Assembly: GCA_946402275.1 (NCBI GenBank)
Contig: CAMIVY010000010.1
Coordinates: 1 to 64,000 of the forward strand
Reading direction: 5' to 3'
From: an uncultured Prevotella sp.
GTDB taxonomy: Bacteria; Bacteroidota; Bacteroidia; Bacteroidales; Bacteroidaceae
DNA: 64,000 bases
Made by a program: the position numbers and the translations under genes. Of this stretch, positions 19,992 through 30,029 are shown piece after piece; the stretch's first letter is position 1, and every line of letters begins with the position of its first letter. Below the pieces are notes generated by a model. It searched no databases, was not told where the DNA came from, and worked only from the letters and a program-made list of their open reading frames with translations.

Positions 19992-22900
19992 ATGAAACAA
20001 AAGAGATTATTACTCAGTTTTCTGGCCTTGCTGCTATGTACGATGATGTACGCGCAACAAGAGATTACGGGTACTGTGACCGATGCTTTCGGTCCAGTTA
20101 TCGGTGCTACGGTAATGGAGAAGGGAACCGCCAATGGTACGGTGACCGACTTCGATGGTAACTTTAAGCTGAAGGTGCAGGCTGGCAAGACGCTAGTCTT
20201 CTCGTACATTGGCTATAAGAGCCAGGAGCTTCCTGCCAAGAATGGCATGCAAGTGTCAATGGAAGAAAATGCCAAGGAATTGGCTGAGGTGGTTGTTGTC
20301 GGTTATACCACCCAGCGCAAGGCCGACCTGACCGGTGCTGTTGCCGTGATGGACATGAAGAGTGCCAAGAGTGAGGGCGACCCCAACATGCTGAACTCTA
20401 TGCAGGGCAAGCTGCCGGGTGTCAACATTGTCACCGATGCAGCCCCCGGTGGTGGCGGTGCTTCCATCCGTGTCCGTGGTATGAGCACAGTCAACGGTGC
20501 TTCTCCCTTGTACGTTATCGATGGTGTAGCAACGGAAGGCAACCTCAATTCGCTGAATGCTGCCGATATTGAGTCTATCCAGGTGTTGAAGGATGCCTCT
20601 TCCGCCTCTATCTATGGTTCGCGTGCTGCCAATGGTGTCATTATCATCACTACCAAGAAAGGCAAGAGCGACCGCGTCACCGTTAACGTCAATTACTCAG
20701 CCTCTTTGCAGACTGTTGCCAAGAAGTTCGACGTGCTGAATGCCCAGCAGTGGGGCGAGGCCTACTGGACCGCCAATATCAATGCCGGTCTGAATCCCTC
20801 CCATCCCTACTATGGCAGCGGTGCCACCCCTCAGTTGGCAGAGTGGCTTGATGCCGCCCATACCGTTCATTCTTCCGACACCAACTGGCAGGACGAGGTA
20901 TTTTCCAGCGCATGGACACATAACCTCTCCGCTTCCGTGTCCAACAGTTCCGAAAAGGGCAGCTATATGCTTTCCGGCAACTATATCAACCAAGACGGTT
21001 TGATGGAATACACCTTCTATCGCCGCTACTCTGCCCGTGTCAATACCACCTACCATTTTAATAAATACATCAGCGTCGGCGAGAATCTGATGATAGCTCA
21101 GTGGAACGACCGTGGCTTCGGTACGGGTGACGACCGTGGCATACCCTATACCGCTATGCGTCAGCATCCAGCTCTTCCCGTCAAAGATGCCAATGGCAAC
21201 TATACCAATCCGATGGCACTTGCCGGTTCGGACATTGCCAACCCCATGCATCAGCTGTACAACGGTCGCGATAACACCAATGAGAGTTGGCGCATCTTCG
21301 GCAATGCTTTTATCGACATCAAGCCCATTGACGGTCTTGTGCTGAAAAGCAATCTGGGTATTGAGCACACACAGTATCTCAACAAGAACCTTAATCGCCG
21401 TATCCAGCCCAGCGATATGAACAGTGTCAGTCGTGCCTATGGTCAGGGCGATACCTATACCTGGACTAATACCGCCAACTATATGAAGACCTTCAGCGGT
21501 GTTCACCATCTCAATGCCCTCTTCGGTACGGAGTATATCAAATACCGCTCAGAAGGTCTGGACGGTTCGCGCACCAACTATGCCTTCGAGGATGTTGACT
21601 ACATGCAGCTGGGGGCCGGTGGCGGCGAGCAGCTGGTAGGCGGTGGCAAGGCCGAGTGGGCGCTGTTCTCACTGTTTGGCAAGATAGACTATAACTATGC
21701 CGACCGCTACCTGTTCTCGGCCACCCTGCGCCGCGACCAGACCTCGCGTCTGCACAAGGACAACAACTCGGGTGTGTTCCCAGCTTTCTCCGGTGCCTGG
21801 CGTGTTTCCGAGGAGAAGTTCTTCCCCAAGAACAAGTATGTCAACGACCTGAAGGTGCGTGTGGCATGGGGTCAGAACGGTAACTCTGCCATCAGCGACA
21901 ACTATGCCTACTACACCCGCTATGCCTATAATCCCAATCATGCCTCCTACGACCTCAACGGCACCAGCAATTCCGTGGTGACCGGTATCGTAGCTGCATC
22001 GTCCGGTAATCCCGATTTGAAGTGGGAGACCACCACCCAGACCAACCTGGGTATCGATGCCAGCCTCTTCGACGGTCACCTGTCGCTCTCGTTCGACTAT
22101 TACTGGAAGAACACCAAGGATATGCTCACCATTCCCCCCACATTGTCCGTAGCCGGTGAGGGTGCTGCCATGTGGATGAATACCGGTGAGATGAAGAACA
22201 ACGGTTGGGAACTCACCATGACCTACCGCTCACCCCGTTATGGTGACTGGTCGTGGAATGGCACCTTCAACCTCTCGCGCTACAAGAACGAACTTGTGAA
22301 GTTCAACGACGTGGTTACGAGTCAGGGTGGCGACTACCGCCTGATGGTTGGTCAGCCGATGGGCGTTTATTACGGTTATATCTGCGACGGCATCTTCCAG
22401 GACGAAGATCAGGTATCCAACCACGCCATCCAGCAGGGTAAGGACGTTGGTCGTATGATATTCCGCGATATCGACGGCAATGGCGTTGTCAACGACCAAG
22501 ACCAGTGCATCATCGGTGATCCCAACCCCGACCTCGCCTTAGGTCTGAATCTCGACGTCAGCTATAAGGACTTCACCCTGTCAGCCTTCTTCTCCGGTGA
22601 GTTGGGATTCGACATATACAACACCACACGCCGTCAGTTGGAGTTCATGCACTATGGTGGCGGTTCCAGTACCAACCACGGTGTCGGGGTGCTCAATGCA
22701 TGGAGCCCCACCAACACAGGCTCTTCTATCCCTGCCCTCTCAATGGTTGACAATAACAACGAGACGCGCATGTCCACCTATTTCGTGGAAGACGGTTCTT
22801 ACCTGAAGCTGAAGTACCTCAAACTGGGTTATCAGTTGCCTAAGACCATCGCCTCTAAGATCTATGCTTCTAACATCAGCGTATTCGGTCAGGTGGAGAA

Positions 22901-23030
22901 CATCTTCACCATCACCAAGTACGACGGTCTTGACCCTGAAGTTAACCTTGCAGCCTATGGTGCCCGTGTTGACAGTGGTCTCTATCCCCGTGCCCGCACT
23001 TTTACGCTGGGTGTAAACCTGACTTTCTAA
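19992..23030 (+). CDS. SusC/RagA-like TonB-dependent transporter (module 1)
   Basis: Carboxypeptidase-D-regulatory-like N-terminus; TQRKADLTGAV plug; LYVIDGVA; ASIYGSRAANGVIIITTKKG; terminal aromatic residue. Confidence 0.96.
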   Translation: MKQKRLLLSFLALLLCTMMYAQQEITGTVTDAFGPVIGATVMEKGTANGTVTDFDGNFKLKVQAGKTLVFSYIGYKSQELPAKNGMQVSMEENAKELAEVVVVGYTTQRKADLTGAVAVMDMKSAKSEGDPNMLNSMQGKLPGVNIVTDAAPGGGGASIRVRGMSTVNGASPLYVIDGVATEGNLNSLNAADIESIQVLKDASSASIYGSRAANGVIIITTKKGKSDRVTVNVNYSASLQTVAKKFDVLNAQQWGEAYWTANINAGLNPSHPYYGSGATPQLAEWLDAAHTVHSSDTNWQDEVFSSAWTHNLSASVSNSSEKGSYMLSGNYINQDGLMEYTFYRRYSARVNTTYHFNKYISVGENLMIAQWNDRGFGTGDDRGIPYTAMRQHPALPVKDANGNYTNPMALAGSDIANPMHQLYNGRDNTNESWRIFGNAFIDIKPIDGLVLKSNLGIEHTQYLNKNLNRRIQPSDMNSVSRAYGQGDTYTWTNTANYMKTFSGVHHLNALFGTEYIKYRSEGLDGSRTNYAFEDVDYMQLGAGGGEQLVGGGKAEWALFSLFGKIDYNYADRYLFSATLRRDQTSRLHKDNNSGVFPAFSGAWRVSEEKFFPKNKYVNDLKVRVAWGQNGNSAISDNYAYYTRYAYNPNHASYDLNGTSNSVVTGIVAASSGNPDLKWETTTQTNLGIDASLFDGHLSLSFDYYWKNTKDMLTIPPTLSVAGEGAAMWMNTGEMKNNGWELTMTYRSPRYGDWSWNGTFNLSRYKNELVKFNDVVTSQGGDYRLMVGQPMGVYYGYICDGIFQDEDQVSNHAIQQGKDVGRMIFRDIDGNGVVNDQDQCIIGDPNPDLALGLNLDVSYKDFTLSAFFSGELGFDIYNTTRRQLEFMHYGGGSSTNHGVGVLNAWSPTNTGSSIPALSMVDNNNETRMSTYFVEDGSYLKLKYLKLGYQLPKTIASKIYASNISVFGQVENIFTITKYDGLDPEVNLAAYGARVDSGLYPRARTFTLGVNLTF

Positions 23031-23079
23031 GGGAAAAGTGAACAGTGAAAAATAATAAATTAAAAAATTGAAATATATT

Positions 23080-24756
23080 ATGAAGACAAGATATATTCTG
23101 ATCAGTGCAATAGGCGCCATCTTCGGTTTTGCTTCCTGCAACAGCCAGCTGGACTTGAAGCCACAGGGTGAGTTTACCGTAGAACAGATTGACGAAAACT
23201 CCATCGAGGGTCTGATGTCTTCCGCCTATCATGGTTTGGAAGCCCACTTCTTCGATGACAACAATGCCGCCTTTGCCGGTCCTATCACCAACTGGGTGTT
23301 CGACGTACGTAGCGACGATGCCTATAAAGGTGGCGAAGGTGTCTCTATGGAGGCAAACATCCACCAGTTGGAAATCTCCAACATCATCAGCGACAACCCC
23401 ACTTGTCTGAATAAGTGGGAGAACAACTACCTTGGTATAGCCCGTGTCCACAAGGCCATGCTTGCCATCCAGAATGCCAACATTGCCGACAAGGAGTCCA
23501 TGCTGGGCGAGTTGAAGACGCTACGTGCTTGGTTCTATTTCGACTTGAACCGTGTTTTCAAGAGCATTGCCTACTTCACCGAGAATGACGACCCAGGAGC
23601 CATTCCCAATGGTAATCTGTCGAAGGATGAGATCTATGCCAAAATCAAGACCGATCTGCAAGAAGCCTTTGCCGTGATGCCCGAGACTCAAGTCCAGCCG
23701 GGCCGCTTCAACAAGTATGTTGCTGCTGCCATCCTTTGTAAGGTCAATGCCCAGACCTCCACATGGAGTGAAGTGGAAAAGTGGGCTGACGTGGTCATCA
23801 ACAGCGGTAAGTACAGCCTCTACAAGAACTTTGCCGACATGTCGAAGATGGAGTTCAACAACAAGGGCGAGAGTATCATGGCCATCCAGTTCTCAACCGC
23901 CGGCAATAACATCCATATCAATTTTTGCAATCTGCTGAACACCACTCGTTCCGAAGGTAATGTCTTTGGCAACGGCGACGATTTCTTCCTCGCCAGCCAG
24001 AATCTGGTCAATGCCTTCCGCACTACCGCCAATGGCCTGCCTTATCTCGATGGAACCTTCAACAACGTTGACGTTACCAGCAATTATGCCGGCAATGTTG
24101 ACCCCCGTCTCGATCTGACCGTCGGTCGCATCGGATTCCCCTTCCGTGGCAAGATGTACACGATGGGATGGTGCCGCGACTATAACACCTACGGCGAGTA
24201 TTCCGGTAAGAAAGGACTTATCGATCCTGACAGTCCTGACATGGTACAGGGATTCCCCTGGGGAGCCAGCGGTCTCAACTTCAAGCTCATCCGCTATGCC
24301 GACATTCTGCTGCTCAAGGCCGAAGCCCTCGTCGAGCAGGCTACCGGTTCCAATGCTGCCACCGACCAGAAACTCGTCGAGGCCCGTTCACTGGTAAACC
24401 AGATTCGCAACCGTGCCAAGCAGAGCATTGATGGCAACTATACCCCCGTTGACCTCGACCCCTTCACGGCCAATTACGCTGTGGAGCCCTATCCCGAGGA
24501 CGACAACCTGACCTGGACCAAAGAGTATGCCCGTATGGCCGTCCGCATGGAGCGTCGCTTGGAACTCGCCATGGAAGGTCACCGTTGGTTCGACCTCATC
24601 CGTTGGGGTACGCTGGTGCCTACCATGAACAAATATATGCAGGAAGAATCAGACCTGCGTCCCTACTATGCCGGAGCCAGCGTCACCGAGGACGAGATCT
24701 ATTTGCCCATCCATCGCTCTCAGATTGAGAATTCTAACGGATTGTATAAAAATTAA
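23080..24756 (+). CDS. SusD/RagB-like lipoprotein (module 1)
   Basis: Lipobox FASC; LRAWFYFDLNRVF; ERRLELAMEGHRWFDLIRWG. Confidence 0.95.
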   Translation: MKTRYILISAIGAIFGFASCNSQLDLKPQGEFTVEQIDENSIEGLMSSAYHGLEAHFFDDNNAAFAGPITNWVFDVRSDDAYKGGEGVSMEANIHQLEISNIISDNPTCLNKWENNYLGIARVHKAMLAIQNANIADKESMLGELKTLRAWFYFDLNRVFKSIAYFTENDDPGAIPNGNLSKDEIYAKIKTDLQEAFAVMPETQVQPGRFNKYVAAAILCKVNAQTSTWSEVEKWADVVINSGKYSLYKNFADMSKMEFNNKGESIMAIQFSTAGNNIHINFCNLLNTTRSEGNVFGNGDDFFLASQNLVNAFRTTANGLPYLDGTFNNVDVTSNYAGNVDPRLDLTVGRIGFPFRGKMYTMGWCRDYNTYGEYSGKKGLIDPDSPDMVQGFPWGASGLNFKLIRYADILLLKAEALVEQATGSNAATDQKLVEARSLVNQIRNRAKQSIDGNYTPVDLDPFTANYAVEPYPEDDNLTWTKEYARMAVRMERRLELAMEGHRWFDLIRWGTLVPTMNKYMQEESDLRPYYAGASVTEDEIYLPIHRSQIENSNGLYKN

Positions 24757-24771
24757 AAACACCATAGCATT

Positions 24772-26754
24772 ATGAAGAAAATCTATTTATGCCTCATAAC
24801 CCTGCTGAGCCTGTTTACAGCTTGCTCAGACGTGCAACTGCCTGAATCGGCTTCTAACTCCAAGAGCACCGTCAGCGAGTTGAAGGCCACTGTTCCCGAG
24901 GGAACCCGTCAACTGACCCTCAGTTGGACAAACCCCGTCGGTGACATCATTGGCATCCAGATTATCCAAGACAATAATGATGTCATAGAGCTTGAGGGTG
25001 CTCCCACCAGTTATTTTATCAAGAAAGCCCCGACGAATGTCGAAGTGGCTTATACTATTAAGGCCCGTTTTAGCGATGGTACTGTGTCCACCGGCCAGAC
25101 CGTCCGCGTGTTTATTCCATACGAACCCGGTAAGGGTGGCTTGTTGGCTATGCTTGTGCCAGACGACTATGCCACGGGTTCTGCCGATGAGAAGGATGCT
25201 GTAGCCTGGTTCCAGAAGAACTATGTTACCGCCGGAGCCGGCGAGGTTATCACCGCTTCGAAAGTTGACGAACTGGACATTGAGAAGTTTGCTGCGTGCT
25301 GGGTGATGTGCGACCGTGTAGGACTTGCCAAGGGTTGGGAAAATCTGCCAGGCCTGTCATCTGCCGACGTTATCAACGCTCTGAAGGCTTTCTGCAATGA
25401 TGGTGGCAATCTATTCCTTACCAATCATGCCACTCAGCTTACCGTAGCTGTAGGCCGTATTGCTGAGGCTTATGCCCCAGGCATCTATGGTGACGGTGAG
25501 GGTGGTAACAATCCCGACGTCTGGGGTTCTCATCCTATTATAGGTAATGTAGAGGGACAAATCTACGACCATTCCGGTCATGATATCTATCGTGGTATGA
25601 CCTATCATCCCGACCTCTATGCTGGCATCTATTCCTTCATCGGTGCTGGTGTGAAGGGTGACCACAACTGTATGTGGGACCTTAACGCATACGGACTGAC
25701 TCCTGCTCCCAATGTGGTGAAGACATGGGAGGAGACTACCAACTCCACCGTGCTGGGCACGTGGAACCATGTCGTTGACTACTGCTGCGCCGGTATCGTT
25801 GACTTCCATCCCACTTCTACTTTTGCAGGCCGTATTCTTGCTGTAGGTCTGGCAGCCTACGAGTGGAACATCGGTGGTCCTAACTCCGAGCAAGACCAGC
25901 TGGAGATGTTTACAGCCAATTGTCTGGCTTACGTCGGCACACCCCCTGAATCGAAAGTGGCTATGCTCGTCCCCGAGGACTATGCTACGGGTTCTGCCGA
26001 TGAGGCTGCTGCTGTGGCTTGGTTCCAGAAGAACTATGTAGATGCCGGTAAGGGTATTATCCTAAAGCCCTCAAACATCGACGACCTTGACATCGAGACC
26101 AACCCGATGTGTTGGGTGATGTGCGACCGTGTAGGACTTGCCAAGGGTTGGCAGAACCTGCCGGGCCTGTCTTCCACTGAGGTTGTCAATGCCCTGAAGG
26201 CTTTCTGCAACGACGGTGGAGACCTGCTGCTTACTAATCACGCCACTCAACTCACCGTAGCCGTAGGCCGTATTGCTGAGGCCTATGCTCCTGGCATCTA
26301 TGGTGACGGCGAGGGCGGCAACAATCCCGACGTATGGGGTTCTCATCCTGTCATCGGTAATGTGGAAGGTCAGATCTACGACCACCGTAGTCATCCCATT
26401 TATTGGCGCATGACGTATCACCCCGACCTCTATGCCGGCATCTATACCTTCATTGGTGCGGGTGTGAAGGGTGACCACAACTGCATGTGGGACCTTAACG
26501 CCTACGGTCTGACCCCTGCGCCCAACGTGGTAAAGACATGGGAGGAGACCACCAACTCTACCGTGCTGGGCACTTGGAACCATGTCGTTGACTACTGCTG
26601 CGCCGGTATCGTTGACTTCCATCCCACTTCCACCTTCGCTGGTCGCATCCTTGCTGTCGGTTTGGCTGCCTACGAGTGGAACATCGGTGGTCCCAACTCC
26701 GAGCAAGACCAGCTGGAGATGTTTACTGCTAACTGTATAGGTTATCTCAAATAA
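24772..26754 (+). CDS. Surface glycan-binding lipoprotein (DUF4960-like) with a tandemly duplicated domain
   Basis: Lipobox FTACSD; second gene after SusD; two near-identical ~265-aa copies beginning AMLVPxDYATGSADE. Confidence 0.8.
   Translation: MKKIYLCLITLLSLFTACSDVQLPESASNSKSTVSELKATVPEGTRQLTLSWTNPVGDIIGIQIIQDNNDVIELEGAPTSYFIKKAPTNVEVAYTIKARFSDGTVSTGQTVRVFIPYEPGKGGLLAMLVPDDYATGSADEKDAVAWFQKNYVTAGAGEVITASKVDELDIEKFAACWVMCDRVGLAKGWENLPGLSSADVINALKAFCNDGGNLFLTNHATQLTVAVGRIAEAYAPGIYGDGEGGNNPDVWGSHPIIGNVEGQIYDHSGHDIYRGMTYHPDLYAGIYSFIGAGVKGDHNCMWDLNAYGLTPAPNVVKTWEETTNSTVLGTWNHVVDYCCAGIVDFHPTSTFAGRILAVGLAAYEWNIGGPNSEQDQLEMFTANCLAYVGTPPESKVAMLVPEDYATGSADEAAAVAWFQKNYVDAGKGIILKPSNIDDLDIETNPMCWVMCDRVGLAKGWQNLPGLSSTEVVNALKAFCNDGGDLLLTNHATQLTVAVGRIAEAYAPGIYGDGEGGNNPDVWGSHPVIGNVEGQIYDHRSHPIYWRMTYHPDLYAGIYTFIGAGVKGDHNCMWDLNAYGLTPAPNVVKTWEETTNSTVLGTWNHVVDYCCAGIVDFHPTSTFAGRILAVGLAAYEWNIGGPNSEQDQLEMFTANCIGYLK
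25150..26751 (+). repeat. Internal direct duplication, 813-nt period
   Basis: Copy 1 starts 25150, copy 2 starts 25963; long identical protein blocks (e.g. HATQLTVAVGRIAEAYAPGIYGDGEGGNNPDVWGSHP). Confidence 0.95.
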
Positions 26755-26767
26755 TCAATAAAACAAG

Positions 26768-29077
26768 ATGAAGCTGAAAACGAACTTACTTATCATGATT
26801 GGACTGCTGCCCCATGCTTTGGGGTCGGCAGCCCAGACAGCGGCAGCCCACTTTGACATGTCGCTACAGGAAAACGGTAGCATCAAGGAGCTTATCTCCG
26901 GCAATGCCTATCAAGTGACTTCTCAATTACCCGCCTGCACGGTCAGCGGACCCGGTGGCGAAGCATTGCGCTTCGATGGTTATAGCAACTATGTCAAAGC
27001 AGGCTTGCCTGTAAGTTCGTTCAGCACGGAGTCTCTGACCGTCAGCGTTGTGCTGGCGGCAGAGGCTTATCCTATGATGCAGACGGACGCAGCCGAGACC
27101 ACACCCACCTACGCTAACATTTGTGGCAATCTTGATGAGACCGCCAAAAAGGGCTTTGCCTTTGAACTCTCGTCACAGGGCGACTTGCGGTTTAGGGCAG
27201 GTGTCAGCTATGGTGCCGGTGCCATCGTTACAGTCCAGGGCAATCAGAAGCTACCCCGTGGCCAGTGGAACCGTCTGACAGCCGTATTCAACAAGTCGGG
27301 CAACAGCGTGAAACTCTATCTGAACGGGACGGAGATAGGTACTAAGAATGCAGCCAGCAGCGAGCTGAATCCTTCCACTTCCGATTTCTACATCGGCAAG
27401 GATGCTACGGACAAGAAGTCGGGTCCGTTCCTGATTAACACCTTCTGTGGTGCCATTGACGATATTGCCATCTATAATACGGCTGATGTGCCGACTTCCT
27501 ACACCCCGCAGGCTGCTGCCTTCAACTATCCCGCTGCCCGCTATGCCGGCAGTTTGTGGCGCCCGCAGTTCCATGCAATGCCCAGTGGCTCATGGACCAA
27601 CGAGACTCACGGCATGATGTACAGCAATGGTAAGTATCATGTGTTCTTTCAGAAGAATGCCAATGGTCCTTATATGTCGCGCCTGCACTGGGGTCACGTT
27701 TCCAGCGAAGACCTCTGCCAATGGACGGAAGAGCCGATTGCCGTCTATCCTGGCGAGAGTTTCGACATCAAGGGATGTTGGAGTGGTTGTGTCTATGAGG
27801 ATGGTGGCACACCTTATATATTATATACGGCTGTTGACAATGCCAAAGCGCGCATCGTGCAAGCTAAGGCTAAGGACAACACGCTGGTGGAGTGGGGCGA
27901 TAAGAAGGTGGTCATTGACGGACGTCCTGAAGGACTCTCTGACGACTTCCGCGATCCTTACTTCTTCGAGGCCAACGGCAACAAGTACATCATCGTGGGC
28001 ACTAGCAAGAATAATGTCGGTGCCTGCACGTTGCACAAGTTCAACGGTACTACGTGGAGCAACGACGGTACCATCTTCTTCAAGAGCCCTGCTGCTACTG
28101 CAGCTCAGTATGGACGCTTCTGGGAGATGCCCAACATCACGAAGATAGGCGACAAGTGGCTCTTCACCTGTACCCCGTTAGATATGAGTCAGGGTGTGCG
28201 CACCCTCTGCTGGGTAGGCACCATCGACACCGACGGCAAGTTCATCCCTGAGGGTGATGTGCAATATCTCGAAATGGGAGGCATCAGTCGCGATGGCTAC
28301 GGTCTGCTGTCGCCCACCATTTATCAGAAGGATGGCAAGACACTGCTGTTAGGTATCGTGCCAGACAAGTTGGACCGTACGGAGAACTACAAGATGGGGT
28401 GGGCACATAACTACTCGCTGCCGCGAGAAATCTCCCTGGATGCCAACGGAAAGCTGGTGCAGAAGCCATACAGCGGACTGACAGCCTTGCGCACCGCTAC
28501 CACCGTTACCAAGGATCTGGCATTGACGGGCATAGAGTCGCTTGCTCCCGTCAGCGGTCGGCAAATGGAACTTTTGGGTGAGTTTACGATAGGTAGTGGC
28601 TCCTGTGGTTTCCACTTCCTTAAGGCGGGTGACAAGCAGGCTGTGCTGAGCTACGACCCAGCAACTGGCATGTTGACGCTCGACTATACTACGCTGGCAC
28701 GTGTCTCTCAGGATGCAGGCTCCTGGTCGGCCAAGCTCCCCAAGAATCTGGCTACAGGCGAGACGCTCAAATTGCATGTTTTCGTGGATGGTTCTATCGC
28801 CGATATTTTTGTCAACGACATGTGGGCTTTCAGCGTTCGAATGTTCCCCACCGATGCCAATGCCGTTGAAGCGGAGGTCTTTGCCACGTCGGCCACCAAC
28901 GTGAAGGTCGGCGCATGGACACTTGACGGAACACTGCCTACAGGTATTCAGGCGATAGAGCGCACCGACGCCGCCCTTCGCGATTCACGGGTCTATGACT
29001 TGCAGGGTCGTTTGCTTAATGGCAGGCCGCAGAAGGGGTTTTACATTCAGGATGGCAGGAAATATGTTGCTCGCTGA
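26768..29077 (+). CDS. GH32-like fructan hydrolase with N-terminal LamG/ConA-like domain
   Basis: SWTNETHGMMYSNGKYHVFFQ; DDFRDPYFFEANG; FWEMPNITKIGDKWLFTC; C-terminal YDLQGRLLNGRPQKGFYIQDGRKYVAR tail. Confidence 0.9.
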   Translation: MKLKTNLLIMIGLLPHALGSAAQTAAAHFDMSLQENGSIKELISGNAYQVTSQLPACTVSGPGGEALRFDGYSNYVKAGLPVSSFSTESLTVSVVLAAEAYPMMQTDAAETTPTYANICGNLDETAKKGFAFELSSQGDLRFRAGVSYGAGAIVTVQGNQKLPRGQWNRLTAVFNKSGNSVKLYLNGTEIGTKNAASSELNPSTSDFYIGKDATDKKSGPFLINTFCGAIDDIAIYNTADVPTSYTPQAAAFNYPAARYAGSLWRPQFHAMPSGSWTNETHGMMYSNGKYHVFFQKNANGPYMSRLHWGHVSSEDLCQWTEEPIAVYPGESFDIKGCWSGCVYEDGGTPYILYTAVDNAKARIVQAKAKDNTLVEWGDKKVVIDGRPEGLSDDFRDPYFFEANGNKYIIVGTSKNNVGACTLHKFNGTTWSNDGTIFFKSPAATAAQYGRFWEMPNITKIGDKWLFTCTPLDMSQGVRTLCWVGTIDTDGKFIPEGDVQYLEMGGISRDGYGLLSPTIYQKDGKTLLLGIVPDKLDRTENYKMGWAHNYSLPREISLDANGKLVQKPYSGLTALRTATTVTKDLALTGIESLAPVSGRQMELLGEFTIGSGSCGFHFLKAGDKQAVLSYDPATGMLTLDYTTLARVSQDAGSWSAKLPKNLATGETLKLHVFVDGSIADIFVNDMWAFSVRMFPTDANAVEAEVFATSATNVKVGAWTLDGTLPTGIQAIERTDAALRDSRVYDLQGRLLNGRPQKGFYIQDGRKYVAR

Positions 29078-29672
29078 TTCGCTCGTTGTCATCGGAATGG
29101 CCACCGCCAGCCTCGGAACCATTCAGGAAGCCGACGGCGTAAAGGAACATTCCTTTTGGCTGCGTAATGCAGGACAGGAGGCTGTAGCCCTTCAGCAGGG
29201 TTACACCTCCTGTGGCTGTACCACCATACACTTTGCCCAGGGTGCCCGTCTGCAACCTGGCGACAGCAGCCGCGTCACGCTGCGTTTCAATCCGCGAGGC
29301 AAGGGTGGCGAATTCCATGAAGTAGGCACGATAGAATATGGAAAGCACAAGAAGCGCATCAATCTGACGCTTACTGGAAATTGTGTAACCAGCGAGGAAA
29401 CGCTGCTTCGTCAGTTTCCCGTGCGCATCAACGAGAACCTGCGCCTTTCCACCGACCATTTTGATTTAGGTCGTATGCGCATCGGGGAGAACAAGGAGCG
29501 TACTGTTGTCGTACTGCAACGTGACAAGCAAGACCGTAAGGTGCCCCTTACCATCCGCTATCAGCCCGACGGCAAGAAGCGTGGCTTGCAGCATATTGAC
29601 TATCCCTTGAAGATACGCAGTGGCGGGAAAGAACACCTGTTCACCGTCCATCTGGATGTCTTTATCCTGTGA
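29064..29672 (+). CDS. DUF1573-like protein overlapping the GH32 3' end
   Basis: ASLGTIQEADGVKEHSFWLRNAGQEAVALQQGYTSCGCTTIHF; start inferred, overlaps previous stop by 14 nt. Confidence 0.7.
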   Translation: MLLADSLVVIGMATASLGTIQEADGVKEHSFWLRNAGQEAVALQQGYTSCGCTTIHFAQGARLQPGDSSRVTLRFNPRGKGGEFHEVGTIEYGKHKKRINLTLTGNCVTSEETLLRQFPVRINENLRLSTDHFDLGRMRIGENKERTVVVLQRDKQDRKVPLTIRYQPDGKKRGLQHIDYPLKIRSGGKEHLFTVHLDVFIL

Positions 29673-29696
29673 TGGATGACAAAAATCGTTCAATGC

Positions 29697-29725
29697 TTGC
29701 AAAATTGTTGCAATGAACGATTTTT
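29697..29725 (+). promoter_or_regulatory. Candidate operator, fourth copy, with orphan promoter at ~29776
   Basis: TTGCAAAATTGTTGCAATGAACGATTTTT; 69 nt from GTT to TTTGC; no susC follows. Confidence 0.55.
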
Positions 29726-30029
29726 CTTAATGGAAGAACGATAAATGATAGTGTTGTTGGGGTTTTCTGATTAATTTTGCAGCAGAAAATTAGAAAATGA
29801 AAGAGATTGCATAGTGGATTGTTTTAGTTAGTGGTATTTAGTTATTGGTCGATTTTTTAGTAGTTTTTAGTTAGTAGTGTAATATTTTCGTTAGGTGTTA
29901 GGATTTTTTAGAAAATGGGACTTTCCGGTGATCGGACGGTCCCATTCATCATTTAATGCCGTGTTTTCTTGGTGATATTCCGATTTTTGCTTATCTTTGC
30001 CTGCCGAAAAGCGGATTACACTAACCATT

